Positions 9,701-17,118 of a DNA stretch of 64,000 nt are shown piece by piece. This DNA comes from G963677445 sp963677445 (GTDB taxonomy: Bacteria > Bacteroidota > Ignavibacteria > Ignavibacteriales > Melioribacteraceae). A program made the translations under genes and the position numbers. Location of the stretch: the NCBI GenBank assembly GCA_963677445.2, contig CAXXGF010000002.1, positions 90,361 to 154,360 on the forward strand, given 5' to 3'. Under the pieces are notes generated by a model that was not told the origin of the DNA, did no database searches, and saw nothing but the letters and a program-made list of their open reading frames with translations. Every line of letters begins with the position of its first letter. Within the stretch, counting starts at the first letter, position 1.

Positions 9701-9811
9701 GACAGTAAAAAATATACAAAACATCTAAGATTTGAAAAACCTTTTACCGTAAAAATGAATGGTCATGAACATAAAGGAGTAATCTTAAAACCGGAGGATC
9801 AAAGTGAATAA
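6800..9811 (+). CDS. Two-receiver protein fused to PEP-synthase-type ATP-grasp domain
   Basis: About 1003 residues from ATG 6800; a longer frame would start at TTG 6758 but has no support. Domain order: a receiver-like domain (residues ~35-160) in which the usual phospho-Asp position reads LIITTLHIEDM and so looks degenerate; a second receiver (~190-330) with IISDVDFP keeping an Asp; a helical linker; then the PPDK/PEP-synthase N-terminal nucleotide-binding domain (GGGSLGGKARGLGF; PLAVRSSSLLEDSQYHPF). The phosphohistidine swivel domain and PEP/pyruvate barrel of true PEP synthase are absent, so it cannot be a complete PEP synthase. It likely transfers or senses nucleotide phosphate under receiver control. 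It is the first gene of an operon with a zinc ribbon and GDH. Confidence 0.85.
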   Translation: MKDNNKNKSRPFDPFMVEHGYGNRFQGFQNLMRLRIRDILLVSSLYDLYLFEEDGRLYELIRAEYQGLNLSHSPELTRVSSGHDAINLARKEGRFDLIITTLHIEDMHAVRFAKLVKEAGLEIPIILLAHDNRELKYLLLNKESEIFDKIFIWQGDFRIIIAIIKYLEDKLNVEHDTRIVGVQNIVVIEDNVRYYSSFLPIIYTEILKQSRRLISEGINLTHKFLRMRARPKILLCSTYEEAWEYYQEYNDTMLGIISDVDFPRGDIQDPDAGVEFAKNVKSIHSDIPILLLSQNDENEERAHKVGASFILKDSFTLLGELRRFMNEYFSFGDFIFRNTQGTEVGRANDLRSLEHQLENITGESIKYHAERNHFSNWLKARTEFWLAHKLRPRKVSDYDSIQELRKDLINSLRSYRSLRQRGIITDFEKESFDPMSGFARIGGGSLGGKARGLGFVNTLINDYDVRNRFKNVMIHVPTAVVLGTDVFDMFLEENNLKEFALNCDNDQEITKRFLAAPRFPEEILGELAAFLDIVQSPLAVRSSSLLEDSQYHPFAGVYDTYMIPNNQQNPLVRLNHLLNTIKRVYASTFYQSAKGYIKVTSYRLEEEKMAVVIQKMVGTAHENRFYPDFSGVAKSYNFYPSPPMKSRDGIADIALGLGKMVVDGGYSVRFSPRYPADLIQFYSVEESLNNNQIEFFALKLDGASDFGYEREDHYVDIYPISVSEKDGPLTWAGSTYVPENDAIYDGLARVGPRVVTFAPVLRHKIFPLPEILELLLDMGPWGMGTPVEIEFAVNMNPGPDRLKEFGLLQMRPLVLSHELDELKVSAFETENALCYSEYVLGHGTITDIYDVVMIDYENFDRSKSVEVAHEVGLYNARLIDEEKPYLLIGVGRWGTLDPWLGIPVKWDQISGAKAIIEANFKEMAVTPSQGSHFFQNITSFMIGYFTVNDHTEEGSLDWEWLCGQEPADSKKYTKHLRFEKPFTVKMNGHEHKGVILKPEDQSE

Positions 9812-10019
9812 TAAAGCTCCGAATAAAGAGAGCGGTTCGATGGATTCCTGTCCACACTGTGGTTATCGTCTGAGTCCCTGGCAGCAGGTGCTTTTAAGTG
9901 TCGACAGGGAGATAATGTGCAAGAACTGCTGGTACAGAATATATCTTCACAATGATGAAGAAACCCCGGAAGAGGGGGGAAATGATGAAAAAGATAATAA
10001 AACAGGATCGCAGGAGTAA
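9804..10019 (+). CDS. Small zinc-ribbon protein
   Basis: A 71-residue acidic protein with two CxxC knuckles, CPHCGYRL and CKNCWYR, separated by about 25 residues: a compact zinc ribbon. The tail is Glu/Asp/Asn-rich and probably disordered. The start overlaps the preceding gene by 8 bases and the stop is 2 bases before the GDH start, so all three genes are almost certainly one transcript. The role is unknown; a partner or regulator of one neighbour is the simplest inference. Confidence 0.75.
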   Translation: MNNKAPNKESGSMDSCPHCGYRLSPWQQVLLSVDREIMCKNCWYRIYLHNDEETPEEGGNDEKDNKTGSQE

Positions 10020-10021
10020 AT

Positions 10022-11269
10022 ATGGATTCATATAATTCTTTCAAAGTCGCTCAATGGCAGGTAAAAGAAGCGGCAAAATTATTAAATCTGGATAACGCGA
10101 CCACCGAACTGCTTTCCTGGCCGCAGAAAGAACATAAATGCACCCTCCACGTTAAAATGGATAATGGCAAAACGGAAATATTTCACGCATACAGAATACA
10201 ATATAACTTTGCCCGCGGCCCGGCAAAGGGGGGAATAAGGTTTCATCCCGACGAAACAGTTGATACGATAAGGGCTCTCGCTTCATGGATGACATGGAAA
10301 ACGGCTATAGTCGATCTTCCCCTTGGAGGCGGAAAGGGGGGAATAAGGTGCAATCCGAAAGCTATGTCGGAAAGGGAGCTTGAAAACCTTTCGAGAGAAT
10401 ATATAAGAGCTTTCGCCAATGTTATAGGGGTCGATAAAGATATTCCGGCGCCTGATGTTTATACCAATCCGCAGACTATGGCCTGGATGATGGATGAATT
10501 TGAAACAATTATCAACCGCCATCAGCCGGGGGTGATGACTGATAAACCGGGAATTATCGGCGGCACCGAAGGAAGACGCGACGCGACCGCGCGGGGGGGT
10601 GTAATATGCGTGAGAGAGGCATGTAAAGTGCACGGGTTTGATCCGAACAGATCATTCGCGGTGCAGGGATTCGGTAATGCCGGTCAGCGCGCCGCTCTGC
10701 TGCATAAAGAAATTCTCGGCGGCGGAAAACTGGTGGCTGTGAGTGATTCAAGGGGAGCTGTTTACAGTGATGAAGGTTTCGATCCGCAGGAGCTTGTGAT
10801 GCATAAACTGCGCACCGGAACTGTATTAAACTTTCCCGGCGCGAAGCAGATATCCCATGATGACCTGCTTGAGCTCGATGTGGAAATACTTTACCCGGCG
10901 GCTCTGGAAAACGCCATTACAAAAGGAAACGCGGTGAAGATTAAAGCGAAGGTAATTTGTGAACTCGCCAATGGCCCCACTACTCCGGAAGCGGACCTGA
11001 TTCTTTATGAAAAAGGGATACACGTGATACCCGACATTCTCGCCAGCGCCGGGGGAGTTACAGTTTCTTATTTCGAAATGGTGCAGGATAGTTACAGCTA
11101 TTTCTGGGATGAAGAGCTCGTTCATGAAAGATTAGATAAAAAACTGACAAAGGCTTATCACACTGTACAGGAAGCGATAAAAGAAAAAAATATTCACCCC
11201 CGCCTCGCCGCCATGGTGGTAGGAGTCGCCCGGATAGCCCAGGCGAGTAAGCTAAGGGGATGGGTGTAA
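10022..11269 (+). CDS. Glu/Leu/Phe/Val dehydrogenase, probably glutamate dehydrogenase
   Basis: A 415-residue amino-acid dehydrogenase of the hexameric type. The catalytic region has GPAKGGIRFHP, K93 in MTWKTAI and the catalytic K105 in PLGGGKGGIRC. The PAPDVYTNPQTMAWMMDE motif follows, then a Rossmann domain with VQGFGNAGQRAALL. It interconverts glutamate with 2-oxoglutarate and ammonia in the cytoplasm. Length and motifs fit the bacterial/archaeal GDH branch; cofactor preference is not clear. It is the last gene of the operon starting at 6800, which links nitrogen/carbon balance to the receiver/ATP-grasp protein. Confidence 0.93.
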   Translation: MDSYNSFKVAQWQVKEAAKLLNLDNATTELLSWPQKEHKCTLHVKMDNGKTEIFHAYRIQYNFARGPAKGGIRFHPDETVDTIRALASWMTWKTAIVDLPLGGGKGGIRCNPKAMSERELENLSREYIRAFANVIGVDKDIPAPDVYTNPQTMAWMMDEFETIINRHQPGVMTDKPGIIGGTEGRRDATARGGVICVREACKVHGFDPNRSFAVQGFGNAGQRAALLHKEILGGGKLVAVSDSRGAVYSDEGFDPQELVMHKLRTGTVLNFPGAKQISHDDLLELDVEILYPAALENAITKGNAVKIKAKVICELANGPTTPEADLILYEKGIHVIPDILASAGGVTVSYFEMVQDSYSYFWDEELVHERLDKKLTKAYHTVQEAIKEKNIHPRLAAMVVGVARIAQASKLRGWV

Positions 11270-11299
11270 AGGAACAGCGAATTTCACATCCACCCCATA

Positions 11300-11405
11300 C
11301 AGGATGTTGCAGAGAAGATAAAAAATCTCCTTCGGAGATTGATAAATTCGTACGATTTATTGAATGTTAAAAACTTTAAATCTAAACAAATCTGCAGCAT
11401 CCTGC
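11300..11405. repeat. Long-range inverted repeat with internal hairpin after gdh
   Basis: CAGGATGTTGCAGA (about 11301) and TCTGCAGCATCCTG (about 11391) form a 14-base near-perfect inverted repeat. Inside it sits AATCTCC-TTC-GGAGATT at about 11325-11341, a compact hairpin preceded by an A-run. Together they may terminate the operon transcript. The outer arms resemble intergenic palindromes common in this group of genomes. Confidence 0.55.
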
Positions 11406-11521
11406 CACAAAGGAAAGGTCATGCTACAGGCATATAGACAGGAGTCTAATTTCACATACTTTGGAAAGTTTTATATATTTATGTTTTTATTTCGAGCTTA
11501 CGTTAATATTATATTTTTCAC

Positions 11522-11977
11522 TTAAGCAGCCGATACTGTGCTATCTGTATTACTATTGTCCTCTTTTTTGATATATTGCGACCAATAAGTATTTTCCTTC
11601 GAAATTATACTCTCAGCACGCTGAACTAATAAAGGTAATGGATTATCAATGTTATAGGGATTACTCTTTATCAGAAAAAGATATTTCTCATGTTTTAAGG
11701 TTTCACATGTTGTGCGATATTCTATCCAGTTTTCCTGAAATTTGTAGAGCCCTATTATTCCGGAAATTATAACTACAAGTATTCCCAATGACCCGGCAAT
11801 GATTTTAAGTATTATAGAAGAGTCCGTAATAAAACTGATTATAAAAGGAATTAATGCGGCAGAAGAAATTTCCATAATTTTGAGCAACTTAAACCATTTT
11901 TGGTTAACCTTACTTTTTTTGTCATACCATTCAATTTGATCATCTAAACGTTCTTGTAAATATTTATCCTTATCCAT
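11522..11977 (-). CDS. DUF4231 / SLATT-like two-TM protein
   Basis: A 151-residue protein: an N-terminal amphipathic segment (YLQERLDDQIEWYDKKS), two membrane spans at about 35-75 (SAALIPFIISFI and IIAGSLGILVVIISGIIGLY), then a soluble helical part (ENWIEYRTTCETLKHEKYLF). This matches DUF4231, which belongs with the SLATT 2TM superfamily. Some SLATT proteins are membrane effectors in nucleotide-second-messenger defence systems; no cyclase or sensor gene is adjacent, so defence is only a possibility. It lies at the left edge of the repeat-punctuated accessory region and stands alone. Confidence 0.75.
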   Translation of the reverse strand: MDKDKYLQERLDDQIEWYDKKSKVNQKWFKLLKIMEISSAALIPFIISFITDSSIILKIIAGSLGILVVIISGIIGLYKFQENWIEYRTTCETLKHEKYLFLIKSNPYNIDNPLPLLVQRAESIISKENTYWSQYIKKEDNSNTDSTVSAA

Positions 11978-12108
11978 TCCAATATTCCTGATTATGAGAG
12001 TTTATTTTACAGCCATACTTCGCCGGTATTTGTCTGCTTCGGGTATGGCGCCGAAGTGAAACGAGAGAGAATAATTCCTATTACAATTTCCCGGTCTGTA
12101 AAAATCAT

Positions 12109-12620
12109 ATTTAATCTATATCATAAAAAACAATAGTTCGCTTATTCGAGCGCTTATTACCCCAAAAACAATCAGTCATCAGCAAAATAGGAAAATAATT
12201 GATAATTAACAATAAGTAATTAATGGTAAATGGTGAATTATAAATTATGAATGAAAAAATCAGAGCATGAGTAAGATGACAAGGATTTGTGGTGGTTGCC
12301 GGAGTGTTCATTTTTTCTGTCAGTGAAAAAAAGACGATACTGATTTTCAGGAGGCAGTCTTATATTCTGTTCATCAATACAATCCTGTAAATCCTGTTCT
12401 TCTTTGAGGCTTTGCATGAAGTTTTAACCGGGGTTTTGTGGGACCAGTGGTAGACGGGGGACTTTGAGTTGGTGAGGATTTCTTAGATTAAATATCTTTT
12501 GGCCCGGGTCGCGGGAGAAAAAAACAACTGTCGCCCGGGCGCCATAGTCCCGCAGAACTTTAATTAACCAGTGAAAAAGCAACAGTGATTGAGATGCCAA
12601 TTTTTATTCTGCTCATCTAT
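12109..12620. repeat. Long dispersed repeat, copy A
   Basis: First of three direct copies (others at 14501-15032 and 17405-17920). Shared landmarks in order: TTAATCTATAT, GCTTATTCGAGCG, TTATTACCCCAAAAAC, an AT-rich GATAATTAACAATAA...GGTGAATTAT part, ATCAGAG(T/C)ATGAG, GTTC-TTTTT, GATAC words, GGGACCAGTGG, and GGAAAAGCAACAG-like GTGAAAAAGCAACAGTGATTG near the end. Copy A is the most diverged. No ORF is conserved between copies, so this is not a coding element. 11978-12108 is a short spacer with no feature. Confidence 0.85.
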
Positions 12621-13041
12621 CTGGACTACAATGCTGTCTTTACTATTCTGACTGGTGAAAATTAGAAATTCAGCGGTACTATTTCACACTTGTACTCATT
12701 GTTTTAATCCATTCAAAAGTCTTTTGTTTAATTACAAATTTGCAGTTTTTCAATTAAACATTTTCATTTAATCAGGTGAGTATAAAGCTATTGCCAATAA
12801 GTTGTTTACTTGAATTTATTCGCCATTTTCTATGGCGTGGCGACAGTGATTAACTAACGACAAACCTTCGCACCTTCTTGTTGGGCGGGGGTATATAATT
12901 TGTCGCGGCCCTAAATTTTCTCGCACAGGCAGCCAAACTCATACTCAACAAAAGATCAGGTGAAAACTGAATACCGACGAATTGAACAATCGCTTATTGC
13001 TGGCGGTCGGATTGAGCGGATTGTTACAAAAAATCACATTA
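12621..13041. other. Gene-free spacer with possible attC-like structure
   Basis: No gene is supported. On the minus strand, directly after the DUF2059-like stop, the sequence reads GTAACAATCCGCTCAATC and later GTTTGTCGTTAGTT at about 12840. CGACAAA / TTTGTCG pair at a distance, and GCCCAAC (minus strand, near 12890) fits the RYYYAAC box of integron recombination sites. The arrangement is suggestive but does not satisfy a full attC structure by eye. Confidence 0.25.
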
Positions 13042-13502
13042 CTAATACCCGGCGGTTTTAAGGTATTCAATAATTTTATTCATAATTCCTCTTCCGCATT
13101 TAACTCCCATTTGGCCAAATACTTTTCCTTGCTCTTCATCGGAGGTCATTTTATTTAGTTTCTTCATTGCGGAAAAGATAAAGCCTTACAAATCTCTTTT
13201 AATTCTTCGAGAGAGAAATATTCGAAATATATTTTGATTGTCTCATTTAAAAAAGTATATACTTCATCTACTTCTTTTCTTACATCAGACCATATTGAAT
13301 CAGGTAGTTCGGAATAACCTTCTTTTACCAGTGATATCTGTCTCTCAAAAAACATTTCAGAGTACGTTTTCATTTGTTCATTTATAAAATGTTTTCTTAC
13401 CAGGGCCTCTTTCTCATCCTGTTTTGATTGCCCCAACGTAATATAAAACAACGAGCTATCCACACAAAAGCAAAAAATGTGGATAAGTTCCGACAACTTC
13501 AT
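13042..13502 (-). pseudogene. DUF2059-like protein, frameshifted
   Basis: The ATG at 13502 opens a frame that stops at 13164 (112 residues). Shifting frame near 13177, just after EYFSLEELKEICK, gives IFSAMKKLNKMTSDEEQ and continues to a TAG at 13042. The joined protein ends with the helical EELK...(F/Y)xS pattern of DUF2059, so I read one gene of about 150 residues carrying a one-base indel. The N-terminus may also be shifted: the neighbouring frame gives LSTFFAFVWIARCF, which looks more like a signal peptide than the annotated frame. DUF2059 proteins are usually exported and of unknown role. Confidence 0.55.
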
Positions 13503-13544
13503 TGAGCTAATTCGGATTGGTGTAGTTGTAAGGCGGGTAAAATT

Positions 13545-14167
13545 TTATGGTTTTGGAAATGAGTTATCAAGTTCTCTCGGAATAAAATATCCTTTTATAC
13601 AGTTAGGATTTCTAACAGCGATCTGAATATGATTTTGGTTTTTAAAGCCTGCATTTTCATATAAATCTTCACCCTCGAAAAATACACCCCTCACTGAATT
13701 AAATTGTGTCTTGTTTTTATCTTTATTGAACTGATGAATTGATTCAATAACAGCACAATCTAAATGTCTTTTTATTAAATCTCCATTAGTCTTAAGAGGG
13801 ATATTTTGTGGCAGGGTGAAGCTTGATTTTTTCTGTGCGAGTTTTAAAAGATTATAGCCTTCTTTTAAAAGCTTCAGATATTCTGTATCCAGAAGATCCA
13901 AACAGAATCCTAAATCGATAACCGCACCCACTACTGCAGGGTTAATAATTCTTTGCTTTTTATTATGTGGTTGGTTTTTGCTTAAAAACCTGGCAAACTC
14001 AAATGCTCTTTGATAATTATTCTCCCAAAAATAAACCCCGTTTCCCAACCAGTCGTATTCATTACAGCTTTTTTCAAGTATAACCCTTTTTGACTCACTA
14101 CCCGATCACGGACGGATTTATCACATCCATGAAAACCAAGGACTAAACCGGCTCCTTTTGAATACAT
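13545..14167 (-). pseudogene. HGCD...YDWLG-type protein (ADP-ribosyltransferase-like, DUF3990-like), frameshifted
   Basis: Two overlapping frames join at the A6 run near 14072. The first (from 14167) gives LVLGFHGCDKSVRDRVVSQK. The second gives CNEYDWLGNGVYFWENNY, then RAFEFARFL, ending at 13545. Joined, it is about 206 residues and intact in layout. HG at the start, a YDWLGxGxYFW core and a following RAxxFA helix resemble the H-Y-x fold logic of small ART-like/DUF3990 proteins, which are often toxins modifying a cellular target. The small gene upstream overlaps it, as in toxin-antitoxin pairs. Toxin function is an inference. Confidence 0.5.
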
Positions 14168-14340
14168 TCTTGTTCAACTTCTTCATTTGTTTGTGGGCTA
14201 TAACAATCTGAAAGCTCTCCTTCGGAATTAGATATACCAACACGAATTAGAAATTGTTTGCTATCATCTTCAGTAGCAACAATTTGCTTCGTATATTCCT
14301 TGAATTCCTTTAAATACTCTTTGTGTTCTTTGTGATTCAT
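14143..14340 (-). CDS. Small partner protein of the HGCD/YDWLG gene
   Basis: A protein of about 65 residues starting MNHKEHKEYLKEFKEYTKQI and continuing with FLIRVGISNSEGELSDCY. The EYTKxI ... FLxxxGIxxxxGxL pattern is one I associate with short proteins encoded just upstream of HGCD/YDWLG genes in Bacteroidota. An in-frame ATG at 14394 would add 18 residues but gives an unusual N-terminus. The stop lies 25 bases inside the next gene, so the pair is co-transcribed. Antitoxin-like function is inferred from position and size only. Confidence 0.55.
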   Translation of the reverse strand: MNHKEHKEYLKEFKEYTKQIVATEDDSKQFLIRVGISNSEGELSDCYSPQTNEEVEQECIQKEPV

Positions 14341-14500
14341 AATCTTCTTTGTCTTTTTGTCAAATAAATATACATATATCTTGGAGTGCATCACTAGGGT
14401 AAAAATTCCAGTAAGAATCTCGTTACAATCATTATCGAAAGTAATAATGTTATTTTAATGTTACATTGCCAGCTAACTTAAATGAGGCCATGTAAAACAT

Positions 14501-15032
14501 ATTTAATCTATATCGTAAAAAGCAATCATACGCTTATTCGGGCATTTATTACCCCAAAACCAATCAGTCACACACAAAATAGGAAATTAATCGATAATTA
14601 ACAATAATAATTAATGGTGAATGGTGAATTATGAATTATGAATGGCAAAATCAGAGTATGAGAAAGAATATGATGACTGGATTAGTGATTTCATCAGAGG
14701 AGTTCTTTTTGTACTGAGTGAGTAAAAAACGATACCGAATTCGATACTATTTTTATTAAGGCAATCCTTAAATCCTTTAATCATGGTTCAGGGATTGGCG
14801 GGATAGGCGTGAAGTTTTTACCTGGATTTTGTGGGACCAGTGGGACACGGGGGACTATGAGTTGGTGAGGTTTTCTTAAATGAAAATATTTTTTGCGCTG
14901 GAGCGCGGGTAAAAAACAACTGTAGCCTGTGTCGCTATAGTCACACAGAGCTTTATATAACCAGGGGAAAAGCAACAGCGATTGAGATACCGATTTTTTA
15001 TCCTGTTCATCAATACAATCCTGTAAATCCTG
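14501..15032. repeat. Long dispersed repeat, copy B
   Basis: Second direct copy of the ~500-bp repeat. Over about 14590-14990 it is nearly identical to copy C (17405-17920), including GATACCGAATTCGATAC, GGTTCAGGGATTGGCGG, GGGACCAGTGGGACACGGGG and the closing CAATCCTGTAAATCCTG. It carries no conserved ORF. 14395-14500 is a spacer without features. Confidence 0.9.
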
Positions 15033-15385
15033 TTTTTCTTCGCGGTTTTTGCGTAGTCTTTTCCTTTGCGCGCCTTGCGTGGACTTTGCTCTTTGAAGAG
15101 GATACCGATACAGACAGCGATACCAATTTATTATTCTGTTTATCTATTTTCCGAAAATTCCGCAGTTTCATTTTGTGAGAGGTACGGAGTTTTGATATTT
15201 TATAATCGTACATGCGTCAAGTGTTTAACCCAACGTAATACGCATTGAAAAGTTATCCGCCAGGCGATGAAAATGTTGCTAAGTTGAGTGCACTCGAAGG
15301 ATTAAGTCTGCTTGACGTGGTTGTTATAAGGTTAAATATTTCTATGAAATTATTTAATCGGCAGATGATTTTTTCAAATTCAGTT
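15033..15385. other. Gene-free spacer downstream of the hydrolase gene
   Basis: No gene is supported. It includes a copy of the CGCAAAATGAAA family in inverse form (CATTTTGTGAGAGGTACGGAG near 15170). On the minus strand a TTATAAC...GTTGGGT-bounded segment spans roughly 15222-15337 and could be a degenerate recombination site. AGGTTAAA / TTTAACC words lie at both ends. Confidence 0.3.
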
Positions 15386-16348
15386 TTAGATATCCTGCTG
15401 CTCCAACCAGTTTAAGATTATTTGATTTGTTTCATTTGGTTTTTCCTGCTGAATCCAATGACCACAATCCAAACTAACCACATCCAGATTTGGTGCGAAA
15501 TCTTTTAAACTTTCAGACTTAGGAATCAAATCCCGATCACCATATATCATTAATGTCGGCTGGTGAATAAGTGGCTTCACATCTGCCAACAGATACCAAT
15601 TACGGTCAAGATTTCTGTACCAATTTATAGAACCTGTAAATCCGGAGGATTCGAAAGCGGCAACGAAAACAGAAAGTTCATCGTCATTCATTACCGGATC
15701 ACCAAGTGGTTTTACTGCTCTGGCAAGATTAATCATCAACATCCCCGGCTCTGGAATTGCCGGTGGTACATTCTTGCGAAACATATTACGCAGGAACTGA
15801 GATGTGTTTTCTTCCAGAATAATATCTGCCATTCCCGGTTGTTTATTAAAGTGAACAAAATAAAAATCCTCACCAAAGACCTCTTCCATAAACTCAATCC
15901 AGGGTTTTTCTCCTCTCTCCTGATAAGGCAAAGCAAGGTTTATCACTTTATTTACCCTCTCCGGATGCAACAGAGCAAGATTCCAAACTACATTTGCGCC
16001 CCAATCATGACCAACAAAAGCAGCATCCTGATATCCATAATAATCGAGTAATGCAATCAGGTCACCCGTTAAGTGTTTTATGTCATATTCTGTTACTTCA
16101 GATGGAGAAGATGAGTTTCCATAACCTCTTTGGTTTGGAACAAGGACATGGTAACCAGCCATGGCAAGAGCAGGGATCTGATAACGCCAGGAAAATGCAT
16201 GCTCTGGAAAACCATGACAGAGTATGATAGGTTTACCGATATTATCAATGCCTGCTTCAAATACTTCAAGTTCAACACCATTGACTGAAATCATTTTAGG
16301 TTTTGGAAACTCGGTTTGGTTAAATCTTATATTTGTCATATTTACCAT
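15386..16348 (-). CDS. Alpha/beta hydrolase, soluble epoxide hydrolase-like
   Basis: A 320-residue alpha/beta hydrolase. It has the oxyanion HGFPEHAFSWR motif, the nucleophile elbow GHDWGANV with D115 as the attacking Asp (the epoxide-hydrolase/haloalkane-dehalogenase choice rather than Ser), a lid region with FYFVHFNKQPG, typical of epoxide hydrolases, and the catalytic His in DCGHWIQQEKP near residue 297. It probably opens an epoxide or related small substrate in the cytoplasm. A YafY-type regulator gene lies 80 bases upstream on the same strand and may control it. The pair sits between two copies of the long repeat, consistent with acquisition as a unit. Confidence 0.85.
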   Translation of the reverse strand: MVNMTNIRFNQTEFPKPKMISVNGVELEVFEAGIDNIGKPIILCHGFPEHAFSWRYQIPALAMAGYHVLVPNQRGYGNSSSPSEVTEYDIKHLTGDLIALLDYYGYQDAAFVGHDWGANVVWNLALLHPERVNKVINLALPYQERGEKPWIEFMEEVFGEDFYFVHFNKQPGMADIILEENTSQFLRNMFRKNVPPAIPEPGMLMINLARAVKPLGDPVMNDDELSVFVAAFESSGFTGSINWYRNLDRNWYLLADVKPLIHQPTLMIYGDRDLIPKSESLKDFAPNLDVVSLDCGHWIQQEKPNETNQIILNWLEQQDI

Positions 16349-16428
16349 TCTTTTTATTGTTAAAAAATAAATATGACAGAAATATAAAGCCGGTCAGTGA
16401 CAGCCTTATGTCAAGGGTAGAAAAAGAA

Positions 16429-17118
16429 TTAGTGATATTTGTCAAAATATTCTTGCAAGGTCATATTATGTGGTTTAAATTTTTCAGATTGAACCTCTAA
16501 TTCTTTTATTCTGTCCAATCTGAAAAACCGAAATTCCTTACGCAAATGACACCATGCAATCAAATACCAGTTCATTGTACTCAATAATGCAAACGGCTCT
16601 ATCATCCTTTCAGTGGCAGTTTCATCTTTATTAATGTATTTTATCTTCACAAGGTAAAAATTGGTTAGCGCATATTGTAAATATGACAGAATATTACTAT
16701 TTCTTTCTTGATCAATAACCTCATTATATTGAGTCCGGTCAGCAAGTAAGTTTGCTTTGTCTTTATCGGTATATCTAAGAATTGCTTTGATTTTATCAAT
16801 CGCTCCCAAATAATCCTTTACAAACGAGGCATCCTTATTTTTCAACACTAACTGTGCGGCAAGTATTAAGGCATTTGCCTGTTCTTCGGTGAACATAATG
16901 GGGGGAATCTTATAACCTTCCATTAGCGTATAGCCTTTTCCTTCTTCGGTTATAAGTGGGACACCCGCATTCTCCAGCGCCTTAATATCTCTATAAATTG
17001 TCCTCTTACTTACTTTAAATTTTTGAGATAATTCAGTAGCGGTAACAATTCTTTTAGTCTGAAATTGAATTAAAATGGCGGTTAATCGCGATAATCTTTT
17101 AGTCTCGGAATGGTCCAT
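16429..17118 (-). CDS. YafY-family HTH/WYL transcriptional regulator
   Basis: A protein of about 229 residues from the ATG at 17118 (MDHSETKRLSRLTAILI). The frame extends further upstream, but that sequence lacks protein character. An N-terminal HTH_11 winged helix spans residues ~8-60 (ATELSQKFKVSKRTIYRD, IKALENAGVPL). A middle helical region is followed by the WYL domain (VKIKYINKDET; MIEPFALLSTMNWYLIAWC), a ligand- or nucleic-acid-sensing fold. It probably represses or activates the adjacent hydrolase gene. The ligand is unknown. Confidence 0.88.
   Translation of the reverse strand: MDHSETKRLSRLTAILIQFQTKRIVTATELSQKFKVSKRTIYRDIKALENAGVPLITEEGKGYTLMEGYKIPPIMFTEEQANALILAAQLVLKNKDASFVKDYLGAIDKIKAILRYTDKDKANLLADRTQYNEVIDQERNSNILSYLQYALTNFYLVKIKYINKDETATERMIEPFALLSTMNWYLIAWCHLRKEFRFFRLDRIKELEVQSEKFKPHNMTLQEYFDKYH

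Noticed and set aside
13545..14167. Two independent genes (13545-14048 and 13982-14167)
   Set aside because: The conserved motif YDWLGNGVYFW begins before the second ORF's start codon and connects to the first ORF through the A6 run, so they are one frameshifted gene.
15563..16051. 162-residue plus-strand ORF opposite the hydrolase gene
   Set aside because: Antisense shadow of a clearly conserved hydrolase; no motif.
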